A DNA stretch of 64,000 nucleotides from Opitutus sp. GTDB lineage: Bacteria > Verrucomicrobiota > Verrucomicrobiia > Opitutales > Opitutaceae. A program made the position numbers and the translations under genes. Location of the stretch: assembly GCA_013821985.1 (NCBI GenBank), contig PNJQ01000008.1:1-64000 (forward strand), written 5' to 3'. Below are positions 41,926 to 51,320 of this stretch, one piece after another. The notes under the pieces are model-generated. The model did not search any database, was not told where the DNA came from, and saw only the letters and a program-made list of their open reading frames with translations. Each line of letters opens with the position of its first letter. Within the stretch, counting starts at the first letter, position 1.

Positions 41926-43932
41926 ATGAGCAATCCCCTGACGGTGACGCATTCCGTGGACGCAGATGGCATCGGCTGGATCACGTTCGATGATCCCGCG
42001 AGCCGCGCCAATGTCTTCAATCCACCCACGCAGGCCGCCTTGCGCGCCGCCATCGAAGCGCTCGCCACGCAACCGGTGAAGGCCGTCGTCGTCATCAGCG
42101 GGAAGGAAAAAATCTTCATTGCCGGCGCGGACCTCAAGTGGCTCGGCAAGATCGGGAGCGCCGCCGAGGGCAAACAGGCGTCGCGGGACGGCCAGGCGCT
42201 GTTCGGCTCGCTCGACGCGTTCAAGGTGCCGGTCGTGTGCGCGATTCACGGCGCGTGCGCGGGCGGCGGTTATGAGATCGCGCTCGCGTGCCACTGGCGC
42301 GTGGCGAGCGAGGCGAAGGAAACCGTCATCGGCCTGCCCGAGGTCGGCATCGGCCTCATCCCCGGCTGGGGTGGCTGCGCGCGGTTGCCGCGGCTCGTCG
42401 GCACGAAGTCGGCGATCGATCACATCCTGAAGGCGCAGCTCCTGCCTGCGGTCGAAGCGCACAAAGCGGGCCTCGTCGATGAAATCGTGCCGGCGGCGGA
42501 GTTGAAGGCGCGCGCGAAAGCCGCCGCCCTGAAACTCGCCGCGAGCGGCAAGCCCGGACGTCCCGCGAACCTCGCGGTCGATGCGGCGTTCTTCGGCGAC
42601 CAGCGCAAGACGGCGCTCTCGCGCATGCGCGGTCAGCCGGCGCCGCTCGCCGTGCTCGACGCGGTGGAAAAGGGCGTGAGCCTGCCGCTCGATGCCGCGC
42701 TCGAACTCGAGGCGACGCTCTTCGGCGAAGTTTCCGCGGGGGAAGTCGCACACAACATGGTGCACGTGTTCTTCCTCAAGGACGCGGTGAAGAAACTGAC
42801 CGTCGACGCGTGGTTCCCGAAACCGGCGACGCCCGCCGCACCCGCGCCGTTTAAGAAGATCGGCGTCATCGGTGCCGGCGTCATGGGTTCCGGCATCGCG
42901 CAATGGTGCGCGGCGCGCGGCTACAGCGTGGTAATGCGCGACGTGAAACCGGAATTCGTCGAGCGCGGCATGACCGTCATCAAAGGTCTGTTCGACGAGG
43001 CCGCGAAGCGCGGCAAGATGTCCGCCGACGCCGCCGCGCAAGGCTACGGTCGCGTGCTCGGCACGACAGACCTCGCGCCGCTGGCGGATTGCGACCTCGT
43101 GGTCGAGGCGATCGTTGAGAATGTCGCGGCGAAACAGGCGCTGATGGCTGAACTGTCCGCCGTGGTGCGCGCCGATTGCGTGCTCGCGTCGAACACGTCT
43201 GCGTTGCCCATCGAGGAACTCGCCGCGACCGCGACCAATCCCGGCCGCACGATTGGCATCCACTTCTTCAATCCGGTCAGCCGCATGCCACTGATTGAGA
43301 TGGTGCTCTCGCCGCACACGACGCGCGACACCGCGGATCGCGTGCTCGCGTTTGCCAAGCACCTCGGCAAGACGCCTGTCATCTGCAAGTCCTCGCCCGG
43401 CTTCCTCGTCACGCGCGCGCTGTTTTTCTACCTCAACGAAGCGTGCTTGCTCTGGGAGCAGGGCGTGCCGACCGACGCGCTCGACAAGGCGATGCGCGAC
43501 TGGGGCTGGCCGATGGGCCCGATGCGCCTGATCGACGAGGTCGGCGTGGACGTGACGGATTTCATCTACGGCGAGATGAAACACTATTATCCACAGCGGT
43601 TCGCCAGCGCGACGGTATGCAGCCGCATGCTCGCGGCCGGCATGAAGGGCCGGAAGAACGGCGCCTCGACTGGCTTCTACACTTACGAAGGCGGCAAGGA
43701 GCAGCTGAATCCCGCGATGGCGCAGTTCGCGAGCGGCGCCGTGAAGCAGATGGACGCGAAGGCGATCCAGGAACACCTCAACGGCGTGATGATCGCCGAG
43801 ACGAAGCGCGTGCTCGACGAAGGCGTGTTGAAGACGGCCGACGATGCCGATTTCGCGCTGCTGATGGGCACCGGTTTCCCGGCCTTCCGTGGCGGCCTGA
43901 TGCGGTATGCGAAGAGCAAAGGGCTTTACTGA
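41926..43932 (+). CDS. Enoyl-CoA hydratase / 3-hydroxyacyl-CoA dehydrogenase, fused (FadJ-like)
   Basis: 668 residues. Residues about 1-190 are a crotonase fold: EKIFIAGADLKWLG oxyanion hole, PVVCAIHGACAGGGYEIALA, and VIGLPEVGIGLIPGWGGCAR with the catalytic Glu positions. Residues from about 310 are the dehydrogenase: IGVIGAGVMGSGIAQWCAAR (NAD site), NTSALPIEELAA, TIGIHFFNPVSRMPLIEMV with the catalytic His, and SSPGFLVTRALFFYLNEAC. The protein thus does two steps of fatty acid beta-oxidation. The ATG at 41926 follows a GGGGAAG ribosome site. The thiolase subunit is not adjacent; the thiolase at 18 kb is one possible partner. Confidence 0.92.
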   Translation: MSNPLTVTHSVDADGIGWITFDDPASRANVFNPPTQAALRAAIEALATQPVKAVVVISGKEKIFIAGADLKWLGKIGSAAEGKQASRDGQALFGSLDAFKVPVVCAIHGACAGGGYEIALACHWRVASEAKETVIGLPEVGIGLIPGWGGCARLPRLVGTKSAIDHILKAQLLPAVEAHKAGLVDEIVPAAELKARAKAAALKLAASGKPGRPANLAVDAAFFGDQRKTALSRMRGQPAPLAVLDAVEKGVSLPLDAALELEATLFGEVSAGEVAHNMVHVFFLKDAVKKLTVDAWFPKPATPAAPAPFKKIGVIGAGVMGSGIAQWCAARGYSVVMRDVKPEFVERGMTVIKGLFDEAAKRGKMSADAAAQGYGRVLGTTDLAPLADCDLVVEAIVENVAAKQALMAELSAVVRADCVLASNTSALPIEELAATATNPGRTIGIHFFNPVSRMPLIEMVLSPHTTRDTADRVLAFAKHLGKTPVICKSSPGFLVTRALFFYLNEACLLWEQGVPTDALDKAMRDWGWPMGPMRLIDEVGVDVTDFIYGEMKHYYPQRFASATVCSRMLAAGMKGRKNGASTGFYTYEGGKEQLNPAMAQFASGAVKQMDAKAIQEHLNGVMIAETKRVLDEGVLKTADDADFALLMGTGFPAFRGGLMRYAKSKGLY

Positions 43933-44178
43933 ACGCGGCGCGGTGCGCGATTGCTGGAGGGCGGGGTCGTAGCGGCGAGCGCCAGCGGAGCCGACGCTCC
44001 TCCACTCGCGAGCGCTCGCGGCCACATGGACTTAAGATCGCCGCGCGTTTGTTGGACCGGCTGCAGCCGGCCCTGCCTTGCGAATTTTCGCCGCAGAAAC
44101 CCGGCGATGCGCCCAAAAATCCGTTGCCGCTTATGACAAACTGGCGAAGGTGTCGGCCTTCCCCCACGCCTGTCCCCC

Positions 44179-47100
44179 ATGGCCAAAGCTGCCTCTTCGA
44201 CTCTGAACAAGGAACAACGCCGGCATCTGCTGCGCACGATGCTGGAAAGCCGTCTCGGCGATCTCCGCGAGGAGAGCCTGAACCGGCAGGGCAAAGGACA
44301 CTTCCACGTCTCCGGCCGCGGCCACGAGGCGCTGAGCGCGATCGGCGCGCAGTTGCGCGAAGGCGATTTCATCCTGCCTTACTACCGCGATCGCGGCCTG
44401 TGCATGGGTCGCGGGATGAACACGCGACACCTCGCATTGGAATATTTCGCGAAGCGCGAATCGGCCTCCCGCGGCCGCATGATGCCGTCGCATTTCTCTT
44501 CGAAGGAACTGAACATCGTCAGCGTGCCGACTCCCCTCGGTTCGCAACTGTTGCCGGCGTGCGGCATCGCGTGGGGCATGAAGCTCGATGGCAAGGACGG
44601 CGTCACGATCACCACCGTCGGTGACGCGGCGTCGCGTCAGGGCGATTTTTATGAGGCGATCAGCTTCGCGCTCGAGAAGAAGCTGCCGGTGATGTTTATC
44701 GTCGAGGACAACGCCTACGGCATCTCCACACCCACGCGGAAAATCAACCCGCTCGCACTCGACGTGTTGAACCAGGCCCAGTGGCTGACGATCGACGGTT
44801 CAAACATCGAGGTCGTCCACGCCGAAGCGCAAAAGGCGATCGCGAAGCTCCGCGCGGGCGAGGGCCCGGTGTTTCTCTGGTGCAAGATGGAGCGGCTCTC
44901 GAGTCATACGAGTTCCGACGACCACACGCTTTATCGCTCGAAGGAGGACATCGCCGCGCTGGAGAAATACGACCCGATCCGCCTGCTGCGCGACCAGATG
45001 GTCAAGTCCGGCGAACTGACCGACGCGGAATTCACAAAGTGGGAGGAGGAGTTGAAGGAGAAAGTCCGCGCCGAATACGTCGCGGCCGAAAAAGCCGAGG
45101 ACCCGCGCGCCGACGAACTCTTCCTCGATGTCACGGGCGCCTCGCCCGACTTGAGCGAAGAGTTGTTCAAGCCTGGCAAGTATCGCATGGGCGACATCAT
45201 CAACAAGACGCTGCGCGCCGGGCTCGACGCGGATCCGGGCCGGATGATTTTCGGCGAGGACGTCGAGGATCCAAAAGGTGGCGTGTTCCGCCTCACGCAG
45301 AAACTTTCCACCGATTTTCCGGAGCAGGTGTTCAACTCGCCGCTCGCGGAATCGACGATCTTCGGTCTCGGCGGCGGCCTCGCGCTCTACGGGCGCCGCC
45401 CGGTGTTTGAACTGCAGTTCATCGATTTCAGTTTTCCGGGCTTCAATCAGCTCGTGCAAAATCTCTCGAACCTCCGCTGGCGCTCGAACGGCGCGTGGAA
45501 GGTGCCCGCAGTATTCTACGCGCCCTACGGCGCCTACCTGCCCGGCGGTTCGCTTTGGCATTCGCAGGCGAACGAGTCGGCGTTCGCGCATTTTCCCGGC
45601 ATCAACGTTGTCATCCCGTCCACGCCCGAGGACGCCGCGGGGCTCCTCTGGACCGCGATGCACAGCGATGACATTACGCTGTTCCTCGCGCCGAAGCACA
45701 TGCTTTGGGCAGAAGTCGAAAGCGCGCAGCCGATCGCGTCGATCCCGCTCGGCCAAGCGCGCATCGTTACACCCGGCGACGACCTGACGATTGTCGCGTG
45801 GGGCAACACGATGGAAAAAGCGCGCGAAGCCATCGCGGAGTTGAAGGGCGAAGTCAGCGTCGAGCTGATCGACCTGCGCTCCATCATGCCGTGGGACAAG
45901 GCGACGATCGAAGCCTCGGTCCGCAAGACCGGCCGCCTGATCGCCGTGCAGGAGGACACCGAGGCGTGCTCCGTCGGCCAGATGATCATCACGCACCTGA
46001 TGGGCCAGCCGGAAATCTGGGCCGCGCTGAAGGCGCCGCCGCAACTCATCACCAAGGGTAACGTCATGATCGGCTACAATCCGATCTACGAATACGCCGC
46101 GCTGCCGGCCGTGCCGCAGATCGTCGATGCGATTTGGGCGAGTGTGTCGATGGACGCTGCTCGCGGCGCTTTGCCGAGCACGGCCGCTCCGGCTCAGGTG
46201 GGAGGGGCTTCACGCCCCGAGTTTGGAGTCGCGAGTTCTCAGTCGGGGCATGAAGCCCCTCCCACCATCGCCGCGGTCGCTCCCGTCGTGCAAAACGCCG
46301 TTGCGAACACCGCGCCCGCGAAGTCCGGCGATTCTCACGCGCCGCAGAACACCGTGATCGCCGGCACGAACGACATCATCGTCCGCGTCCCGATCATGGG
46401 CGAAGGCCTGCGTTCCGCGAAGGTCGTGACGCTGAACAAGAAAGTCGGCGACGCCGTGAAGCACGATGACGTGCTCTGCGAACTCGAGACCGACAAGGCC
46501 GTCTATCCCGTCGAAGCTTCGTTTGCCGGCAAGTTCAAGGAATGGCGCATCAAACTCGATGACTCCGTGCTCATCGGTCAGGAGATCGCGCTCGTTACCG
46601 GCGATGCCGCGAGCGTGGCGGAATTGCCGATCGAAGGCGCCGCAGCGCCGAAGCCTGCCGCTGCTGCGGTGGGAGGGGCTTTACGCCCCGACATTGCAGG
46701 TGCGAGTTCTCAGTCGGGGCATAAAGCCCCTCCCACCACGACCTCCACCGCCGTCGCCGCGAAAGCGGCGCCGGCCGCACCCAGCATTGCCAGCACGCCC
46801 GCGCCGGCGTCAGGCTCGCCGGGCATGAAAGGCAACCTCCGCCCGCCCGCGCTACATCCCGCGATCACCAAGCGCTTGGATGCGGTCGTGCCCGCGAACA
46901 TGTTGATGGACGTCCTCTGGACACCGCTGAAAAAAGCGCGCGAAGAGGCAAAGGCCAAGCAGGGCAAGGCCGCGCCGTCACCTTCCGCGATGATGGCGTG
47001 GTGCGTCACGCGCGCGCAGGAAAAACATGCGGCGTTCCGCTGCATCGTCGGCAAGGACGGCAACATCTACGAGCAACCCGACTTTGACCAAGGCGTCGCG

Positions 47101-47487
47101 GTCGCGCTCGACGGTGACCGCCTCGCCACCGCGCCGATCGCGAATGCGAATAGACTTTCGTTCGCCGATTTTTCCACCGCCTACAACCGTGCCGTCGATG
47201 AGACGCGCGCCGGCAAGCTGCTCGATGTGCAGGCGCCGCTCAACATCACCAGCCTCGGCGCGTTCGGCGTCGAGAGCGCGACGCCCATCGTGGTGCCGCC
47301 GGCGATGGCGACGCTCTTCATCGGCACCGCGCACGAGCGGATGATCAATGATGGGGGCGTCGTTTATCCCGCCGAGGTCGTCACACTCTCGCTTACGTTC
47401 GACCACAAGGTCGTCAACGGCGCGGGTGCGGCGGCGTTCCTGCAGGAAGTGAAGAAGCAGTTCGAGACGTTCAAGCTGCCGGGTTGA
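44179..47487 (+). CDS. Fused 2-oxoacid dehydrogenase E1alpha-E1beta-lipoyl-E2 protein
   Basis: One 1102-residue protein. Residues about 1-330 are E1alpha (ThDP motif from GDAASRQGDFYEAI to MFIVEDNAYGIST); 340-665 E1beta (GEDVEDPKGGVFRLTQKL, PYGAYLPGGSLWHSQ); 729-805 one lipoyl domain with the lipoyl Lys773 in CELETDKAVYP; about 875-1102 the E2 acyltransferase core with His1076 in TFDHKVVNGAG (Asn1080 replaces the usual Asp of HxxxDG). No peripheral subunit-binding domain is visible between lipoyl and core, which fits a protein whose E1 is already covalently attached. The complex would decarboxylate pyruvate or branched 2-oxoacids; which one is not clear, though E1alpha/E1beta resemble the branched-chain type. 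E3 is not adjacent. Linkers at residues 673-696 and 830-853 are copies of a genomic palindrome. Confidence 0.88.
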   Translation: MAKAASSTLNKEQRRHLLRTMLESRLGDLREESLNRQGKGHFHVSGRGHEALSAIGAQLREGDFILPYYRDRGLCMGRGMNTRHLALEYFAKRESASRGRMMPSHFSSKELNIVSVPTPLGSQLLPACGIAWGMKLDGKDGVTITTVGDAASRQGDFYEAISFALEKKLPVMFIVEDNAYGISTPTRKINPLALDVLNQAQWLTIDGSNIEVVHAEAQKAIAKLRAGEGPVFLWCKMERLSSHTSSDDHTLYRSKEDIAALEKYDPIRLLRDQMVKSGELTDAEFTKWEEELKEKVRAEYVAAEKAEDPRADELFLDVTGASPDLSEELFKPGKYRMGDIINKTLRAGLDADPGRMIFGEDVEDPKGGVFRLTQKLSTDFPEQVFNSPLAESTIFGLGGGLALYGRRPVFELQFIDFSFPGFNQLVQNLSNLRWRSNGAWKVPAVFYAPYGAYLPGGSLWHSQANESAFAHFPGINVVIPSTPEDAAGLLWTAMHSDDITLFLAPKHMLWAEVESAQPIASIPLGQARIVTPGDDLTIVAWGNTMEKAREAIAELKGEVSVELIDLRSIMPWDKATIEASVRKTGRLIAVQEDTEACSVGQMIITHLMGQPEIWAALKAPPQLITKGNVMIGYNPIYEYAALPAVPQIVDAIWASVSMDAARGALPSTAAPAQVGGASRPEFGVASSQSGHEAPPTIAAVAPVVQNAVANTAPAKSGDSHAPQNTVIAGTNDIIVRVPIMGEGLRSAKVVTLNKKVGDAVKHDDVLCELETDKAVYPVEASFAGKFKEWRIKLDDSVLIGQEIALVTGDAASVAELPIEGAAAPKPAAAAVGGALRPDIAGASSQSGHKAPPTTTSTAVAAKAAPAAPSIASTPAPASGSPGMKGNLRPPALHPAITKRLDAVVPANMLMDVLWTPLKKAREEAKAKQGKAAPSPSAMMAWCVTRAQEKHAAFRCIVGKDGNIYEQPDFDQGVAVALDGDRLATAPIANANRLSFADFSTAYNRAVDETRAGKLLDVQAPLNITSLGAFGVESATPIVVPPAMATLFIGTAHERMINDGGVVYPAEVVTLSLTFDHKVVNGAGAAAFLQEVKKQFETFKLPG
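46197..46266. repeat. REP-like palindrome, copy B, inside the E1-E2 gene
   Basis: 70 bp with arms GGTGGGAGGGGCTTCACGCC and its mirror. It is translated in frame as VGGASRP...SSQSGHEAPPT in the linker between E1beta and the lipoyl domain. About 90 percent identical to copy C (7 differences in 70). Confidence 0.9.
46668..46737. repeat. REP-like palindrome, copy C, inside the E1-E2 gene
   Basis: 70 bp, inserted in the same codon phase and orientation as copy B, translated VGGALRP...SSQSGHKAPPT in the linker between the lipoyl domain and the E2 core. Confidence 0.9.
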
Positions 47488-47646
47488 ACAGGCAAGTCCG
47501 GCCTCCGGCCGGACCCGCCCGGTTTGTTGTGTCGGAATTTTTGGTCTGCAATTGTCCGGCACTGGGCGCGGATAATCGGCCGCTGGCATCATTGCTGGCG
47601 GCGAGTCGGTGGCCGGTCGCCAGCCTGCAGCCACTCCCACGCCGCC

Positions 47647-50103
47647 ATGTTCGCCGAACTTCTCGTCCCCGCCGTCCGGAGCGCCCTGCGCCGTCCGGGC
47701 TTTTCGTTGGTTGTCATTGTCATCGTCGCGCTCAGCGCGGGCCTCGCCACCACGGCGGGCAATCTGGCCTACCAAACTCTTTTTCGTCCGCTGCCGTATG
47801 CACAATCCGACCGGCTCTTCGTGTTGAGCAGCACGAATCCGCCGGAAGGCTGGTGGGAGGCGCCGGGGTCGGTCGCGGAGTTCAAGCGCTACCAACACGA
47901 CGCGCGCCTCGACGACCAGCTCGCCGTCTTCTTCGACCAAGGCAGCGTCAGCTTCGTGTCGGACGCGCCCAGTGCGGGCGCCGAACTCGTGCCGGCCAGC
48001 TACGTGGAACATACCTTCTTCCCGCTGCTCGGGATCGCGCCCGCGCAAGGTCGCACGTTCAGCGAGGAGGAAACCCGCGCGGGCACGACGCACCCGGTCG
48101 TCGTCGTGAGTCATCGCTTCTGGCAGACGAAGCTCGGTGGCCGCGCCGATGTCGTCGGCACGCCGTTGCGCCTCGCCGACCGCAGCTACGAGATCATCGG
48201 CGTGATGCCCGCGGGCTACCGCGACGTGTCGCTCGAGTCCGGCGACCCGCAACTCTGGTTTCCACTTCCGTTCGCGGCCACGCAGCTCGGAGCGGAGCTC
48301 TACACGAACTACACGCTCCGCCGTTGCCGGGCGCTGCTGAAGCTCACCGACGGCGCCACACGCACCGCGGCGCAGGGCGAGGCCGACGAGATCGGGCGCA
48401 CGATCGATCGCGAGCGCCCGGCTGACACGCTCGGTCGCGGGTTTCTCGTGCAGCCGTTGCGGCACTATTTCTTCTGGCGCGTGGAGAAGCCGATCACCGC
48501 GCTGTTCGCGGGCGCGCTGCTCGTGCTCGGCATTGCCGCGGTGAATCTCACCAATCTCTTCCTCGTGCAGGGATTGCGGCGCGCGCAGGAACTCGCGGTG
48601 CGCTCCGCGCTGGGCGCGGACGCGCGCCGCGTCGGTTTGACCGTGCTCGCCGACGCGCTCGTGCCGCTGGCCGCAGGAGCGGTGTTGGCGGTGACCGTCG
48701 CGTTCGGACTGTCGGCGTTGCTGCGCAGCGCTTCCGTGCTGGTGCTGCCGGAATTTGTGTCGCTCGATCTTTCGCCCGTGGCGCTGACTGCGAGCGTGAC
48801 AGCGCTAGTTGTCATGGTCGTCGCGACCACTCTTGGGCCGGTGCTGCGCGCGCGGCGCATCGATCTGCGCGCGGCACTGCAATCGGGCAACAAAGGCGGA
48901 GCGGCCGCCAGCTCGGCGCGCAGTCGCAATCTGCTTATCGCCGCCGAGGTCGCGCTGGCCGCGCTCCTGCTCGTCGGCACGGGACTGACGGCGAAAAGTC
49001 TTTGGGAGATGATGCGTCGCCCGGTGGGTTTCCGCCCGGAGAACATGCTGACGCTCACGGTGCGGCTCGATCGCGGCCAGCTGCCCACGCCGGCGGACCG
49101 CGCGGCTTTCACGCGTCGGTTGCATGAGGCGGTGCAAGGTGCGCCTGGGGCCAGCGCCGCGACCCTGTGGTCCGGCAGCATGCTCGGTCGTGGCGGCTGG
49201 GTGACAAATCTCACGCCGGGTCACCTCGATGCGCAGGATCCGAAAAACGCGAAGACCTTTCAGCGGCTTGGGCCCGCGCCGGGCGCGTTGGCGATGGCCG
49301 GGGTGCAATTGCTGCGCGGCCGTGATTTTTCCCCCAGCGCGACACCGGACCAGCCGGCCGAAATCATCATCGACGAGAAACTCGGTCGCGCGCTGTGGCC
49401 GGACGAGGATCCGCTCGGGAAGACTGCGTTCATCAGTTTGAATCCGAACCGTCGCGCCGTCGTGGTCGGGGTGGTGGCCCCCGTCCGCAACCGCGGCCGC
49501 ACTTACGATGAAACAACCGCGACGGGCGATGCGTATTTCTCGCCGTTCCAGCAGCCGATGGACCAAGTGAACTTGCTCCTGCGCGTCGCGAGCGGGATGG
49601 ACGCGGTGGCGCTGGCCTTCGTGCGCGAACAGGTGGCGCGCCTCGACCCAAATCTTGCAATCGACGACGTGCGGTCGATGCCCGCGCGCATGGAGGAAGA
49701 AGAGCGCACGCCGCGCTTCACGACGACGATCCTCGCGACGTATGCCGGGATTTCCCTGTTGCTCACGCTTGTGGGCGTCTATGGCGTTTTGACGTTCAGC
49801 GTGGCGCAGCGTTACCGCGAGTTCGGCGTGCGCCTCGCGCTCGGTGCGCAACGTTCCCAAGTGACGGCGATGGTGCTGCGCCAGTCTGCGGCGTGGATCG
49901 CGGGTGGGCTGGCCTTCGGCCTGACCGGCGCGGCGCTGCTCGCACCGCAACTGGGCGATTTGCTTATCGGTGTGTCGCCGCACGATCCGGTGGTGCTCGG
50001 AGCCGTCGCGACGTTGATCCTCACCGCCGGGCTGCTCGCGGCATTCGTGCCGGCGTGGCGCGCGGCCCGGGCCGATCCGATGATGGCGCTCCGTGCGGAG
50101 TGA
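47647..50103 (+). CDS. ADOP-type FtsX/MacB-family permease
   Basis: 818 residues. N-terminal helix (GFSLVVIVIVALSAGLATTA), MacB-like periplasmic domain (PARVEHT-type strands, QGRTFSEEET, VVVVSHRFWQTKLGG, VVGTPLRLADRSYEIIGVMP), a first FtsX domain near residue 280 (ALFAGALLVLGIAAVNLTNL) and a second near 700 (TTILATYAGISLLLTLVGVY, GVRLALGAQRSQVTAMVLRQ). This duplicated plan without an ATPase gene is typical of acidobacterial-type duplicated orphan permeases. Role probably export or envelope stress. It is followed by a two-component system 90 bp downstream. Confidence 0.85.
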   Translation: MFAELLVPAVRSALRRPGFSLVVIVIVALSAGLATTAGNLAYQTLFRPLPYAQSDRLFVLSSTNPPEGWWEAPGSVAEFKRYQHDARLDDQLAVFFDQGSVSFVSDAPSAGAELVPASYVEHTFFPLLGIAPAQGRTFSEEETRAGTTHPVVVVSHRFWQTKLGGRADVVGTPLRLADRSYEIIGVMPAGYRDVSLESGDPQLWFPLPFAATQLGAELYTNYTLRRCRALLKLTDGATRTAAQGEADEIGRTIDRERPADTLGRGFLVQPLRHYFFWRVEKPITALFAGALLVLGIAAVNLTNLFLVQGLRRAQELAVRSALGADARRVGLTVLADALVPLAAGAVLAVTVAFGLSALLRSASVLVLPEFVSLDLSPVALTASVTALVVMVVATTLGPVLRARRIDLRAALQSGNKGGAAASSARSRNLLIAAEVALAALLLVGTGLTAKSLWEMMRRPVGFRPENMLTLTVRLDRGQLPTPADRAAFTRRLHEAVQGAPGASAATLWSGSMLGRGGWVTNLTPGHLDAQDPKNAKTFQRLGPAPGALAMAGVQLLRGRDFSPSATPDQPAEIIIDEKLGRALWPDEDPLGKTAFISLNPNRRAVVVGVVAPVRNRGRTYDETTATGDAYFSPFQQPMDQVNLLLRVASGMDAVALAFVREQVARLDPNLAIDDVRSMPARMEEEERTPRFTTTILATYAGISLLLTLVGVYGVLTFSVAQRYREFGVRLALGAQRSQVTAMVLRQSAAWIAGGLAFGLTGAALLAPQLGDLLIGVSPHDPVVLGAVATLILTAGLLAAFVPAWRAARADPMMALRAE

Positions 50104-50195
50104 GCTGAGCCGTTTTGCGCTGCGACGAGTCGCCTGTTGGCGCGCCCGGACGTGCGATTTTTGCGCCGAACGATTCGGCACTTGAAACCCGTGCG

Positions 50196-51320
50196 GTGAC
50201 CTCGTTTTCCCGAGGCGTGAGCCCCGCGTCCCCATCCTCCCGCTGGACCGCGTTGGCGGCGATCTGGGCATGTGCCGCGGTGCTGCTGAGCGTGCAGGCA
50301 CTCGCGATGGTGCCCGCAGGGGCTCCGCTCAGCTTCAGCGTCTGGGTGGTGAGCCAGCAGATTTTCCGCGCGGTCTTTTGGGCGCTGCTCACGCCGGTCG
50401 TGTTGCGACTCCGTGACGCCTGGCCGCTCGAGGGACCGCGCCGCTATGGGCACCTGTTGGTGCATCTCGGCTTTTCCATCGCGCTCATGTTCGCGTTCTG
50501 GCTGCTGCGCATTCCCGCGCTGATGCTCTACGATGGGCAGGCGGCGGCGGTGATCACGTGGGATTCGGTCGTGTCATCGTTTAATTTGCGCAACCTCGTG
50601 GACGTTGTCCTCTATTGGTCCACGCTGGTCGGCGCGTGGATTTACGACCTGATGCGCGCGAGCCAGCGGCATGCGTTGGACGAATCCGAGCTGCGCGCCC
50701 GGCTGGCCGAGTCGGAGCTCGGCGCGTTGCGGCAGCAGGTGCAACCGCATTTCCTCTTCAATGCGCTCAATGCCATTGGCGCGCTCGTGCGGCTGGATCG
50801 CAAACATGAGGCGGTGCACGCGCTCTCGCAGCTCAGCGCCTTGCAGCGCACGTTGCTCGAAAGCTCCGGGGTGCCGGCGGTGCCGCTCGCGCAGGAGATC
50901 GCGTTTGTCGAACGCTACCTTGCGATCGAGCGATTGCGTTTCGGCGAACGCATGCAGACGGCGGTGACGATCGATCCGGCCGCGGCCGAACTGCCGGTGC
51001 CAAACCTGTTGCTCCAGCCGATCGTGGAAAACGCCGTCAAACACGGCGTCGCGCGCCGCACCGGGCCGACGCGCGTCAGCGTCCACGCGGTGCGCCTGCG
51101 CGGCGCGCTCCGGCTCGTCGTGCGCAACGATCCGCCCGAGGCGGATGTGCCGGCCGGAGCGGGCACGGGTTTCGGCCTGCGCGGCGCGCGCCAGCGGCTC
51201 GAACGGATTTACGGCGCACGCGCCACGCTCGCTTTCGACGCCGCACATCCCGACGGCGTAACTGTCACCATCGATCTACCCACCGGCCCCGCGCCTTCGT
51301 CACGCCCGACCTCCCCATGA
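50196..51320 (+). CDS. LytS/YehU-type sensor histidine kinase
   Basis: 374 residues from the GTG at 50196; a TTG at 50115 or GTG at 50217 are alternatives, so the start is uncertain. Four hydrophobic segments occupy residues 15-140. The His_kinase motif is QVQPHFLFNALNAIGALVRL with the phospho-accepting His in PHFLFN. The ATP-binding part shows LLLQPIVENAVKHGVARRTG and GTGFGLRGARQRLERIYG. The stop overlaps the start of the LytTR regulator gene (ATGA at 51317-51320), so kinase and regulator are coupled. Confidence 0.88.
   Translation: MTSFSRGVSPASPSSRWTALAAIWACAAVLLSVQALAMVPAGAPLSFSVWVVSQQIFRAVFWALLTPVVLRLRDAWPLEGPRRYGHLLVHLGFSIALMFAFWLLRIPALMLYDGQAAAVITWDSVVSSFNLRNLVDVVLYWSTLVGAWIYDLMRASQRHALDESELRARLAESELGALRQQVQPHFLFNALNAIGALVRLDRKHEAVHALSQLSALQRTLLESSGVPAVPLAQEIAFVERYLAIERLRFGERMQTAVTIDPAAAELPVPNLLLQPIVENAVKHGVARRTGPTRVSVHAVRLRGALRLVVRNDPPEADVPAGAGTGFGLRGARQRLERIYGARATLAFDAAHPDGVTVTIDLPTGPAPSSRPTSP

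Noticed and set aside
41449-44025. Long minus-strand open frame opposite the beta-oxidation gene
   Set aside because: Shadow of a well-supported plus-strand fused hydratase/dehydrogenase.
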